Assembly: GCA_021323555.1 (NCBI GenBank)
Contig: JAJONP010000036.1
Coordinates: 1-15,158, forward strand
DNA from: Gammaproteobacteria bacterium
GTDB taxonomy: Bacteria; Pseudomonadota; Gammaproteobacteria; DSM-16500
DNA: 15,158 nt
Direction of reading: 5' to 3'
This document shows, piece after piece, positions 1 to 8,306 of the stretch. Under the pieces are notes generated by a model. That model searched no databases, had not been told where the DNA came from, and saw nothing but the letters and a program-made list of their open reading frames with translations. The position numbers were made by a program, and so were the translations under genes. The stretch's first letter is position 1. Each line of letters begins with the position of its first letter.

Positions 1-635
1 GCTGCTTCTTTTTGTAGATATGCTTTCGATAGGCGCGCTTCTTCCAATACGTTTGCAACTGTTTGATACAAGCTATTTTCAGCAGTGATATGAAAAGCAC
101 GATATCCTTCAGCTTGTGCCGCCGCAATAATCGATGGGTCTGCATCAAATACGATGCACTGTGCTCGCTGTGGAGGTGTGATCTGTAGTAAGGTAGATAA
201 AGCCTGACGAACACAAGATTTTCCTTCGCCTTGTACACCGTAAGTAGCTGTACGAATGGGCAGTCGCGTAGCAGTATAGCCGATTATAGGGTGTGCAGAG
301 GTAACGCCTTTATACTGTGGATTTAACACTGCTATGGCAGCCACAGGTGGAAATTCAAGGCCGTTATTTTGGCAAGCTGCTCGTAATTGCGCTAACGCAT
401 TTAACTGTAAGTGTTCTAGATTTTTGGAATGAAAAACAATCTGATACCCGTATTGTACTACTAGTTCCTGCAAATATTGAACAGCTAAAACACCTTGTTT
501 AAGCACCATGTAACGTCGTACATTATCACCAAAATCAGGTAGTTCAGAGAGCATCAAATCGCCGGGTGTAGGTGCTTGTTCAGACACTTCACCGCTCAAT
601 ACAACATCGTAATCTAACATTAAATAGTATGACAT
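1..635 (-). CDS. Divergent HAD-like hydrolase-fold protein, 3' end outside window
   Basis: An open frame of 211 codons reads leftward from ATG at 635-633 and leaves the window without a stop, so the C-terminus is missing. The start is well supported: AGGAGG lies five bases upstream (641-646). Residues fit the HAD superfamily motifs: an aspartate pair in a hydrophobic N-terminal strand (D8 and D10 in LMLDYDVVL), a serine after a hydrophobic strand (S70 in IVFHSKN), a lysine at 139, and a late acidic pair (D164, D166 in IVFDADPSIIAAA) followed by the alanine-rich helix and G-Y/F turn common in this family. HAD enzymes are usually phosphatases or related phosphotransferases. The substrate here is unknown, and the stretch GVQGEGKS around K139 could also be misread as a P-loop. 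It is divergently oriented to all other genes, so a direct functional link is not implied. Confidence 0.75.
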   Translation of the reverse strand, partial: MSYYLMLDYDVVLSGEVSEQAPTPGDLMLSELPDFGDNVRRYMVLKQGVLAVQYLQELVVQYGYQIVFHSKNLEHLQLNALAQLRAACQNNGLEFPPVAAIAVLNPQYKGVTSAHPIIGYTATRLPIRTATYGVQGEGKSCVRQALSTLLQITPPQRAQCIVFDADPSIIAAAQAEGYRAFHITAENSLYQTVANVLEEARLSKAYLQKEA

Positions 636-692
636 GTTTTCCTCCTATCGGAACGGACATGAAATGAGCAAAAATGAATGAAAAAAGTAATC

Positions 693-721
693 ATTATATC
701 TTTGTTGGGTTTTTTATTCAA
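693..721 (-). promoter_or_regulatory. Putative sigma70 promoter for the leftward HAD-like gene
   Basis: Read on the minus strand, TTGAAT (721-716) is followed after exactly 17 bases by a perfect TATAAT (698-693). The start codon lies about 58 bases further on. Spacing and the exact -10 box support it, but the region is AT-rich, so chance matches are possible. Confidence 0.5.
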
Positions 722-740
722 AAAATTCTTTAAAATTGGG

Positions 741-769
741 TTTACTGAACATTAATTGTAGCATATAAT
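741..769 (+). promoter_or_regulatory. Putative sigma70 promoter for the rightward cluster
   Basis: TTTACT (741-746), a 17-base spacer and a perfect TATAAT (764-769) lie about 80 bases before the ATG at 851. With the oppositely directed promoter at 693-721 this makes a compact back-to-back promoter region, the only obvious divergent control point in the window. Confidence 0.5.
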
Positions 770-850
770 TTAAATTAGTTTTATCCTAGATAATTCTCAA
801 AATATTATAAACCACATCTAAACTAATAATAAAAAGAGGAGAGAGACACC

Positions 851-1789
851 ATGCCTGCAGAATTAGAGCTGAAAGTAGAAGCCCCCTGTGAATTTAGACA
901 ACAAGACCAGCACGCTCAAGTAGAACAGCCCGAAAAAGCCAAAATTGAAAAAATTATGAGAGCAGAAGACAAAAAAGATGCTTACACGCAAACCTATCAC
1001 CCAAATTTTTTCAATAGAAAAGCCAAAACAAAAGCTTCAGCAGCTATAGCAACATTTTTATTACACGTTGCCAAAGGCGAACAAGATGAAGCTGAAGCCA
1101 TGCTCAAGTTAATCCCTGGACTAGAGTTAGCCTCAGGCAACGTAACTGACTTATCTGGTCGAACTTTTGAAAACATCACAGGCTTTCAATATGCCATTTG
1201 GGCGTTGGACTGGCATATGTGGAGCATGATTTTAAAGTACCTTCCAGAGAGAGAAGCAGCACTGCAATTGCAAATCTTAGAAGATGTTGGTACAGAATAT
1301 GGCTTACGCTTCAGTTTTAAGCCATTGATCCTCGCATTAAATAATTATGTAAGGAATTATCAATCATGGACTTATGAGCAGTGTGAAAAACATTGGTGCC
1401 AGCAAGTAGGCGGTGAGCAGCTGCGGTTACCTGCCCATGCTATCAATGAGTATTGCCGTCCAGATAGGCCATTTCATCCGTTACCTAGTTTTTTGGAGCC
1501 ACATCTTCCGAGAACAATGAATACAGATAAAGGCAATTGGTTTACTGCTGAGTACAAAGGTGAGAAATTAGGAGTCAAGTGGGGCGTTTATCGTTATGGT
1601 ATCCGAGGATATGCTCAAGGCGGATCGATGATGGCAAAGGGCATTAGCAAAGCGTGGCCTGGAGACCTCCGTGCTATTTACATGCTGGAAAAAACACGTC
1701 TCAAGCAATTTGAAGAATTGAAATTGAATTTATTAAAAAATAATAGTGCCAGTAGTGTACTGTACCTCATAAGTAATGCAAGGAGATAG
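851..1789 (+). CDS. Ankyrin-like hypothetical protein, possible effector
   Basis: The 312-residue protein starts at ATG 851 after a purine-rich GAGGAGAG (836-843). The first 60 residues are charged and probably disordered. Residues 60-131 form a compact helical core: an ankyrin-like helix pair with a G-x-x-x-x-A-x-x-M-L pattern near 77-85, then the striking segment DLSGRTFENITGFQYAIWAL (100-119) continuing into D-W-H-M-W and a leucine/tyrosine helix ending LP at 131-132. I recognise this D-x-SGR-x-F and WALD-x-HMW pattern as typical of uncharacterised proteins in Legionellales, from memory and without a search. The middle (150-275) is rich in aromatics, Cys and His; no catalytic triad is evident. 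The C-terminus (280-312) is charged then hydrophobic, with an EEL run at 288-290, which is compatible with a type IV secretion signal but not proof of one. No signal peptide or membrane segment is seen. It is probably co-transcribed with the next gene. Confidence 0.8.
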   Translation: MPAELELKVEAPCEFRQQDQHAQVEQPEKAKIEKIMRAEDKKDAYTQTYHPNFFNRKAKTKASAAIATFLLHVAKGEQDEAEAMLKLIPGLELASGNVTDLSGRTFENITGFQYAIWALDWHMWSMILKYLPEREAALQLQILEDVGTEYGLRFSFKPLILALNNYVRNYQSWTYEQCEKHWCQQVGGEQLRLPAHAINEYCRPDRPFHPLPSFLEPHLPRTMNTDKGNWFTAEYKGEKLGVKWGVYRYGIRGYAQGGSMMAKGISKAWPGDLRAIYMLEKTRLKQFEELKLNLLKNNSASSVLYLISNARR

Positions 1790-1870
1790 AACTAAGCACA
1801 TTATTAATCTACTTCACAACCCTATTGGCAATTCTACTTGTCAACACACATTAATACGAGAATAACAATC

Positions 1871-4800
1871 ATGACTGCAAAAAATAATTTAGATCGAAAT
1901 GAACAGCATGATTCCTCAGCGGTAAGCATTGCCGGTGTATCAGATGACCAACTAAACACAAGTGAGGCAGAAATATCCATCGAAGAACTGACAAAACTCT
2001 CTCTCACTTTGTTGTCTTCTGAATTTGTTTGCTCCTTAAGCCAACAAATCATGGTCGATCCTGTCACAACAATAGCGGGGAATAGCTATGAAAGAGAAAA
2101 TATTAAAAAACACTTTACGCAAGAGAAAACTGACCCAATAACGAAAGTAGCATTAGTGAATCATACCTTAATACCAAACTACCTCCTTAAAAACATCATA
2201 GAAAATCATAACACCTTAGTAACTAATATATCGAAAGCAACGCAGGAAGTACTGAAAAAAATAAACGCGCAAAAAGAAGAGATCAAAGATTTGTCCGATA
2301 AATGTGCCTCTTTGACAGCATCGCTTGCAGCCTATCGTGATCTGGCTAAACAGTGTGAATTAGATGATGAAAAACAGGCAGTGGTTGCCGATGAAAAAGA
2401 AAATTTTTCTTTTATATTAAAACATTTTGAATCGATCCAAGAAGAAATTACAGCCTTAAAAAGCGATTTTGATTGTCCGATCTCTATGGATACCATGGCA
2501 GATCCTTGTATGGCTTCAGATGGACATACTTATGAAAGAGCCGAGATCGCTGAATGGTTTCGAAATAAAAAAATCAGTCCAAAAACAGGGATAAATTTAC
2601 AAAATACAAATTTCATGCCCAACCATAATTTACGACAGTTATTAATAGAAGGAGATTATCTAACACGCCTGGCGGATCTATCAAAATCAGTATCAGATGC
2701 ACACCAAGCAGTTTTAAAAGCACTAGAAGCACAAACACAGATGATACGCGCGTTATCGGCAAAAATTGACTTAAAAACAGCCCATCTTGAAAGGTGTAAA
2801 TTTTCTGAACAAGCACAACAGAAACAACAAGAAGCGATTGTTCTTGTGGTCTTGGATTTTGTACGTAAAATGGAAGATTTTATTAAAATTCAATCAAGAA
2901 TCGTCTTTTGGATCAAAAATTCAGCAGCTGGTTTTGTGGGCGAAGTCATCCAGACTATCATTGAAGGCCCTGACGCTTATCAACGGTTGATAGAAAAACC
3001 AGAAGAACATTTGCTTACCTTAGCAATAACTGTTTTTGTTAGTGAATATGTTCAACAGCATGAAGATCTATGGAAATTACATAATTATCCTAATTTTGCT
3101 AAAAGGTTAAGGGATACCTTATACCGTACAAAATATGAAGGAAAATCTAAAGAATTCATCAAGAAATTATTCCAAAAAAAACCTAAAGAGAAAAAGAATT
3201 CAATCCAGATGGAAGTTGAAGAAAAAGAAGAGGCATCAGCTCGGATATACATGCCAAATAACATCGCTTGCCAGACGTTCCAGTTACCTATTGTCTGCGA
3301 CTATTTTACTGGAAGAAGCAAGCCCTTAGCTGATATCCACAAAACTTTAACTGCCCGTCATGTAAATATAATTACAGGGCCTAGCGGTATTGGAAAAACA
3401 CAACTGGTTGCACGCTACGCCCATGAAAAAAAATCACATTACCAAGCTATCCTTTGGTTCGATATAAAAGGAGATTTAGATATACAATTTATCTTGCTTG
3501 CTGAAATGTGGTGCAACCTTAGAAAACCGACACCTAAAGAGGCCATCACAGCGGCCTACCTTTATTTAAAAAATAAACGTACATTACTTGTGTTTGATAA
3601 TGCCATTGAAGCAGAAAGCCTAGCACCTTACTTGCCACCTAACCCCACAGCAAAAAATTTTCATCTACTGATCACCAGTCAAAATATAGATTTTGGATGC
3701 ATAATACCCTTAAAGCTAAGTGGATTAACACTTAAGGAAGCATGCGATTTCGTACAACAGCGCCTTCCCCATGCGGGTGAAAAAGAAATCAGTGCGCTGG
3801 TAGAAACAGTTTCCGACTTGCCACTGGCTCTTTCGCAAGCGATTACCTATATTGTGGAAGAACATGTTTTCTTGCAAGAATATCTTCAACAAGTTACTGA
3901 TCTGCGCCGAGAATTTGCTAAGCGTCTAACAGAAACTAGCTCTTCTGAGCAGAACGCAGTGAGTACTGACGCTGTGGCGGTAGTGCAAAATATCACCATG
4001 CATCCTGTCTTCTTTAATTTTTTTTGCGTCTTTAGAACAATCAAACCAAGATCTCCTGCTATCGTCCCTATTCTTTCTGCCTGCGCTTACTTTGCACCTG
4101 ACAATATTCCAAGCATTTGGCTAGAAACAGGGCTCCTGGGGAAAGCAATGCGGGCAAATATGTATTTATTCGCTCAATTTACTTTAGCAGAAGTTCAACA
4201 AGCTCTTGTTTTACTACAGCGCTACGGCTTATTGCAATCTAATAAGCCCGGTTTTCTCCAGATCCATCCGCTTGTACAAGAAGTAATCCGTTATTCGCTA
4301 ACTCAAAATGAGCAAGAATTATACATAGGTCGCATAGAGCAATCCCTATCTCTGTTTAATTCTAGTGAAAATAATAACTTAGACCCGATTAAAGCTTGGC
4401 AAGTCTGTGTGCCACATCTACAAGAGGTTACCAAACATCATTTTGAGAGTGGTTTTGAAAAAGATAGCCGTCTTGCCTTGGCACTCACGTTATTAGGCAG
4501 TCACTATTTCAATAATTTGAATCAAGCACAAAGAGCCCATGATCTGTTTGAAGATGCAGAAGCGATTGTCCGTTCTCACGCTGACAGTGATTGTTTGAAA
4601 GATTTGAATCCATCTATCACGATCTGCGAATTAGGTAATCACTATTTATTAAATGAGCCAGAGAAACTAGAAAAAACGTGCGATCTGTTTAAGCTTGCTT
4701 TAAATATCAAGGAAAAAATATTTTTCCAAAAGTATGGTGTATCTTGTCATGAAATTGTGAAAATACAAAAAGAGAACTGCGAAGAAGACTTGAATAAAAT

Positions 4801-5707
4801 AGTCGTTATTACGGTGCAAATTGGTAGGATACAGTGCAAATTGGAAAATTTTCAGGAATCTGAAAAACACATAAAAGCCGCACTGAATATCGTCATAGAA
4901 GTCTATGGGCAAGTGCATCAGAAAACATTCATACGTTTTGTGGATTTAGGCGAAATTTATTATGAAATGAAGGCTTTCAATAAAGCATGCTTAGCCTTCG
5001 AGAAAGCGCTCGGTATCCAAGAAAGTTGCCTTAGCCTGAGTCACCCCGATCTGGTGGAAACATTGAAAAAGCTCGGCGACGCCCTTGAAGCTTCTCAGAA
5101 TTTGCCTGGTGCGGTTAAGATTTTTGAACGTGCATTACGCATCCAAGAAAGATATTTTAGCCAAAATGACTATACAAAAACAGGCATCCTTTTAAGAAAA
5201 TTAGCTGCGTCCTATGCACGGATGGGTAGTTTTAAAACACAAACAGAGCTTTTAGAGCGTGCTCTAAAGCTGCAAGAAAAACAAACTGGGTCAGATGATG
5301 CCACTAAACTTTTTGACATCCTAGTAGAATTAACTGTTGCATATCGGAATGTGAAAAAAAATAAATTCGCTCTATATGCTGCACAACGTGCTTACCATAT
5401 CTATAGGAAAAACTCTGATCACTCATTAAAAGATCTGAAACAAACAACAGAATACATAAAAATGTTGCGTAATTTTTTTGGCGATCAATTAGAGGATGAG
5501 CCGCCAAAATCAAAGCAGCGAACTTCTAGTATGGTCGCGCCACATGCTTCTTTTCTTCCTCCACCTCTGCAATACAAAACCGTAGAGTCGAAAGAAGTAA
5601 ATTTAGCGGCAGCTCAAAATTCTGAAGACAATTCAAATGATGGATATAGGAGGAATAATAGAAAAAAGAGAGAAGATATAATCAGTTTTATCGCAAGACA
5701 AGGTTAA
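1871..5707 (+). CDS. Tandem U-box / NB-ARC NTPase / TPR protein, predicted E3 ubiquitin ligase
   Basis: A 1278-residue multidomain protein. An upstream TTG at 1838 is also open, but ATG 1871 is preferred although its ribosome site is weak. Domains: U-box 1 (51-112) with M-x-DPV, GNSYER (70-75) and TDPIT (87-91); coiled linker; U-box 2 (200-262) with CPI (202-204), DP, GHTYER (218-223) and SPKTG (236-240); helical linker to about 460; NB-ARC from about 470 with P-loop GPSGIGKT (503-510), Walker B TLLVFDNA (571-578), ITSQ (601-604) and DLPLA (649-653); winged-helix region with IHPLVQEVIR (798-807) in the MHD position; then TPRs of about 42 residues, kinesin-light-chain style, to about 1200. The tail is disordered and ends basic. 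U-boxes bind ubiquitin-charged E2 enzymes, and NB-ARC modules are ATP/ADP switches, so I infer a regulated ubiquitin ligase acting in a eukaryotic host. A bacterial immune role is an alternative. No signal peptide or transmembrane segment is seen. Confidence 0.9.
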   Translation: MTAKNNLDRNEQHDSSAVSIAGVSDDQLNTSEAEISIEELTKLSLTLLSSEFVCSLSQQIMVDPVTTIAGNSYERENIKKHFTQEKTDPITKVALVNHTLIPNYLLKNIIENHNTLVTNISKATQEVLKKINAQKEEIKDLSDKCASLTASLAAYRDLAKQCELDDEKQAVVADEKENFSFILKHFESIQEEITALKSDFDCPISMDTMADPCMASDGHTYERAEIAEWFRNKKISPKTGINLQNTNFMPNHNLRQLLIEGDYLTRLADLSKSVSDAHQAVLKALEAQTQMIRALSAKIDLKTAHLERCKFSEQAQQKQQEAIVLVVLDFVRKMEDFIKIQSRIVFWIKNSAAGFVGEVIQTIIEGPDAYQRLIEKPEEHLLTLAITVFVSEYVQQHEDLWKLHNYPNFAKRLRDTLYRTKYEGKSKEFIKKLFQKKPKEKKNSIQMEVEEKEEASARIYMPNNIACQTFQLPIVCDYFTGRSKPLADIHKTLTARHVNIITGPSGIGKTQLVARYAHEKKSHYQAILWFDIKGDLDIQFILLAEMWCNLRKPTPKEAITAAYLYLKNKRTLLVFDNAIEAESLAPYLPPNPTAKNFHLLITSQNIDFGCIIPLKLSGLTLKEACDFVQQRLPHAGEKEISALVETVSDLPLALSQAITYIVEEHVFLQEYLQQVTDLRREFAKRLTETSSSEQNAVSTDAVAVVQNITMHPVFFNFFCVFRTIKPRSPAIVPILSACAYFAPDNIPSIWLETGLLGKAMRANMYLFAQFTLAEVQQALVLLQRYGLLQSNKPGFLQIHPLVQEVIRYSLTQNEQELYIGRIEQSLSLFNSSENNNLDPIKAWQVCVPHLQEVTKHHFESGFEKDSRLALALTLLGSHYFNNLNQAQRAHDLFEDAEAIVRSHADSDCLKDLNPSITICELGNHYLLNEPEKLEKTCDLFKLALNIKEKIFFQKYGVSCHEIVKIQKENCEEDLNKIVVITVQIGRIQCKLENFQESEKHIKAALNIVIEVYGQVHQKTFIRFVDLGEIYYEMKAFNKACLAFEKALGIQESCLSLSHPDLVETLKKLGDALEASQNLPGAVKIFERALRIQERYFSQNDYTKTGILLRKLAASYARMGSFKTQTELLERALKLQEKQTGSDDATKLFDILVELTVAYRNVKKNKFALYAAQRAYHIYRKNSDHSLKDLKQTTEYIKMLRNFFGDQLEDEPPKSKQRTSSMVAPHASFLPPPLQYKTVESKEVNLAAAQNSEDNSNDGYRRNNRKKREDIISFIARQG

Positions 5708-5782
5708 ATTTACTAAGAATTGACCTTTAGCATCAGTGATGTTGATACAGTGATATGCAGCTTTGTAGAGAGAGATATTTTT

Positions 5783-8167
5783 ATGATTACACTTAAAGTC
5801 CTCATCGGTGTTTATCCTGTTTTTGAAATTACGCTACACCCCAATCAAAAACTTTGGGAATTAATTCAAGCAGTCAACACGCGTTTAGGTAATAAAGAAC
5901 CAAGAGCCTACAAATACTTGAACAGGTATTTCACAAGGTTACAAGTCAACGATACCTTAGAACAGCTAGGGATTTTGAATGGGCAAAGTCCCGCAGTTCA
6001 GCTTGTGCATCCAGATTCAACAATTTTCAAGTTAGACGATTTATCCAAGATAAATATCCCAGCAGCACTTATTCAGGGCATGGAAGAGAAGGAAACTGTA
6101 CCGTCTAGTATAGTGTTAATGCCTCAACCAAATTCATTACCAGACCATGGATCGAAAACACGAACAGAATCTTCTTCAGCGATAATCTTATCATTATTGC
6201 CCCCTCTAATTGCCCACGTGCTTAACTTTCTTGATCCAAGGGAAATATCCAAAATAGCAACAATATCAAGTCGTTTTTTCGGAGGAGGAGAGGATCCATC
6301 TGTTGAGCCCTACAACGTTCGGCGAATTAGTTTTATGCCAGGTAGAAATGACAAATTAGACGATTTGATCTATCAGTTAGACATCAAACCAATAGATGAC
6401 AATAGCGTACCCATATATGTACATCGCATATGGTTACAAAATTGGCTTCAAACCACAGAATTTGAAAAAAAAATATTCCGGCTGACGCGTAACGAAATTC
6501 TGGCTGGCCGGCTAAGTGTCAAGGAAGTTGTTGAGCAAATTACTTATCTAATGAGCTTAGATTCAACTAAAATTATTCCTCCTAATTTAGAATTGGGAAA
6601 AATATGGTTTCATTGTTTAGATGAAAAGGAAATTTTTCCGTTAGATTATCGTTCTGCTCCTCTCCTTATATTCAGGGTTCTACATAGCCCTAGACATTTA
6701 GAATTTATCCATCAAGCTCTAAGGAAAAATTGGACTGAAGAGGAATTAATTAACTTAAATCTTCACCAAGTCCAAGGACTACTAGCAGGATTTACTTTAA
6801 AGGAAGTGCAATCTAAGTGGTTTAAGCCTATCCATGCAGAAGTATGCCGTAATCATGGTCTCTCAGCTGAAAAAGTAAAAGGATTAGACGAGCAGTTTGT
6901 CTTAAAGGAGCTGTTAAGCAAAAAATTACGTATAGAGATTGCACCTACTACACATGATCTGCAACCCTATATCGCTGGTAATTATCAATTGGATGGAGAA
7001 AAAAGCCAAGTAAAGCGTAAATTTGCACTTTCATATGGTGCTATTTTCCTTGGTTCTATAGGCGTGTTAACTGCTATGGGAAAATACTTTAATCGTGAAG
7101 AATGGCAAACATTCATAACGACAAAGGTATTAGCGACGGCAAGTATTTACATGGCTGGTACTACCCCTTTGCATTATGTAGCTAAAAACGGTCATTTAAT
7201 AGATTTATTTATCTATATGGAAAGCTTATTTAAACCTGAAGAGTGGAAGAACTTGATTAAAACTTTACTTGATAGCACAGGAGATACCCCTTTTTCTATT
7301 GCAGTTAGCAGTACTGGCGGTGTTCTTTATACCGAAAGTAGTAAATACGGGTTAATTGCTATGAGACGATATTTTAGGAACTCAGAATGGAGGACACTAC
7401 TCCTTGAACCATTCAATTCTGGAAGATGGGCTGGAGCAACACCTCTGTATGTTGCAGCTTCGCTTGGACACCAATGGTTATACAACTTAATCAAACAGAG
7501 CTACGCTAATGAAGTATTCAAACTGTCTCTTAATAAGCCTGTAGAGTTTGGTGAAGAGGCTGGAAAAAATCCTGTAGGTATTGCAGCTATCAATATTAGA
7601 AAGGATTTATTAGCAGACATGAGTAATTATTTTACAGTTCAAGAATTCCGAGAAGTACTTACAACACCATTAACACTGGGTATAGAGGCTGGAAAAACAA
7701 TTTTACAAATCATAGCTGCTGAAGATTGTGAAACACTATTAAATCGTTCTTTTAGAAGTGGAACTATGGAAACTTTGATGAATGAAACGGCTCTTAGCAG
7801 CATTCCAAGCAGACCTTTATACATTATATCTACCACCAGCCGAGTGAAACCACTTATTGTGATCGCTGATTCGCAATTTTTATCTCACTTATGGAAAGAA
7901 GTACTTTATCGTAACAAATGGATAATAGCGAACGCTACTGCTATTACAAAGATGTCTCTTATGCAGAAATTATGTGGATTTGAAAATTTATCGACAGAGT
8001 GGGAGGAGTTTATTATTCAACATCTATCTCCTAAATCCATTATGAATGATGATCAAAAAGAGCCTCCAACAAAAGGCTACGGTATTTTTGACCATAGAGT
8101 TAGAGCCAAAATTGGTGTTTCCGATATGTCTGTTACCGAATCTGCAACAGCAATATATAAACAATGA
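5783..8167 (+). CDS. Ubiquitin-like / F-box / enlarged-ankyrin-repeat protein, predicted SCF-hijacking effector
   Basis: A 794-residue protein. The frame is open from TTG 5720, but ATG 5783 is preferred: it follows the purine-rich AGAGAGAGA and begins the first folded domain directly. Residues 1-78 have a beta-grasp, ubiquitin-like pattern: MITLKVLIG strand, second strand ending FEITLHP, a helix (23-35), then DTLEQLGI (57-64) and a final hydrophobic strand, matching the layout of ubiquitin without close identity. Residues 138-166 form an F-box (LLPPLIAHVLNFLDPRE followed by a helix to SSRFF), the Skp1-binding motif of SCF ligases. Residues 180-410 are a helical middle of unknown type. Residues 415-672 hold about six ankyrin-type units with TPLHYVA and TPLYVAA cores, likely the substrate-binding part. 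By analogy with Legionella F-box/ankyrin effectors it should act in the host cytoplasm. It lies 75 bases after the U-box gene, same strand. Ubl assignment is less certain than F-box and ankyrin. Confidence 0.85.
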   Translation: MITLKVLIGVYPVFEITLHPNQKLWELIQAVNTRLGNKEPRAYKYLNRYFTRLQVNDTLEQLGILNGQSPAVQLVHPDSTIFKLDDLSKINIPAALIQGMEEKETVPSSIVLMPQPNSLPDHGSKTRTESSSAIILSLLPPLIAHVLNFLDPREISKIATISSRFFGGGEDPSVEPYNVRRISFMPGRNDKLDDLIYQLDIKPIDDNSVPIYVHRIWLQNWLQTTEFEKKIFRLTRNEILAGRLSVKEVVEQITYLMSLDSTKIIPPNLELGKIWFHCLDEKEIFPLDYRSAPLLIFRVLHSPRHLEFIHQALRKNWTEEELINLNLHQVQGLLAGFTLKEVQSKWFKPIHAEVCRNHGLSAEKVKGLDEQFVLKELLSKKLRIEIAPTTHDLQPYIAGNYQLDGEKSQVKRKFALSYGAIFLGSIGVLTAMGKYFNREEWQTFITTKVLATASIYMAGTTPLHYVAKNGHLIDLFIYMESLFKPEEWKNLIKTLLDSTGDTPFSIAVSSTGGVLYTESSKYGLIAMRRYFRNSEWRTLLLEPFNSGRWAGATPLYVAASLGHQWLYNLIKQSYANEVFKLSLNKPVEFGEEAGKNPVGIAAINIRKDLLADMSNYFTVQEFREVLTTPLTLGIEAGKTILQIIAAEDCETLLNRSFRSGTMETLMNETALSSIPSRPLYIISTTSRVKPLIVIADSQFLSHLWKEVLYRNKWIIANATAITKMSLMQKLCGFENLSTEWEEFIIQHLSPKSIMNDDQKEPPTKGYGIFDHRVRAKIGVSDMSVTESATAIYKQ

Positions 8168-8269
8168 GGCTAGTGCTACTTCGTTAAATAAAAAGGTAAT
8201 ATTTTGAACTTTCTAATGTAAAAGGATTTGAAAATTATTTAAAATTTACTAAATTTCGAAACAGTAAGT

Positions 8270-8278
8270 TGCTACAAT
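8270..8278 (+). promoter_or_regulatory. Putative extended -10 promoter of the large TPR gene
   Basis: TGCTACAAT matches the extended -10 form TG-n-TATAAT with one mismatch and lies 28 bases before the ATG at 8307. No good -35 box is at normal distance, as is tolerated for extended -10 promoters. The 139-base gap before this gene (8168-8306) also suggests separate transcription from the upstream genes; no clear terminator hairpin with a T-tract was found in it. Confidence 0.4.
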
Positions 8279-8306
8279 ATGTTTAAAACACTGGAGAAAG
8301 ACTGCG

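Noticed and set aside
153..240. GVQGEGKS in the minus-strand protein as a P-loop of an ATPase
   Set aside because: No Walker B or other NTPase motifs follow; the lysine fits the HAD motif III position ahead of the acidic pair at 164 and 166.
1838..1870. TTG start and 11-residue extension of the U-box/NB-ARC protein
   Set aside because: A rare start without a ribosome site; the added residues show no conserved pattern. ATG 1871 is the more economical choice, though its own ribosome site is weak.
5731..5741. Small palindrome CATCA-G-TGATG before the Ubl/F-box gene as an operator
   Set aside because: Five-base arms are expected by chance in a spacer this long, and no second copy was found near other genes.
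5720..5782. TTG start and 21-residue extension of the Ubl/F-box protein
   Set aside because: ATG 5783 follows a purine-rich stretch and begins the first predicted strand directly; the TTG has no ribosome site and overlaps a possible TTGACC -35 box that itself lacks a convincing -10.
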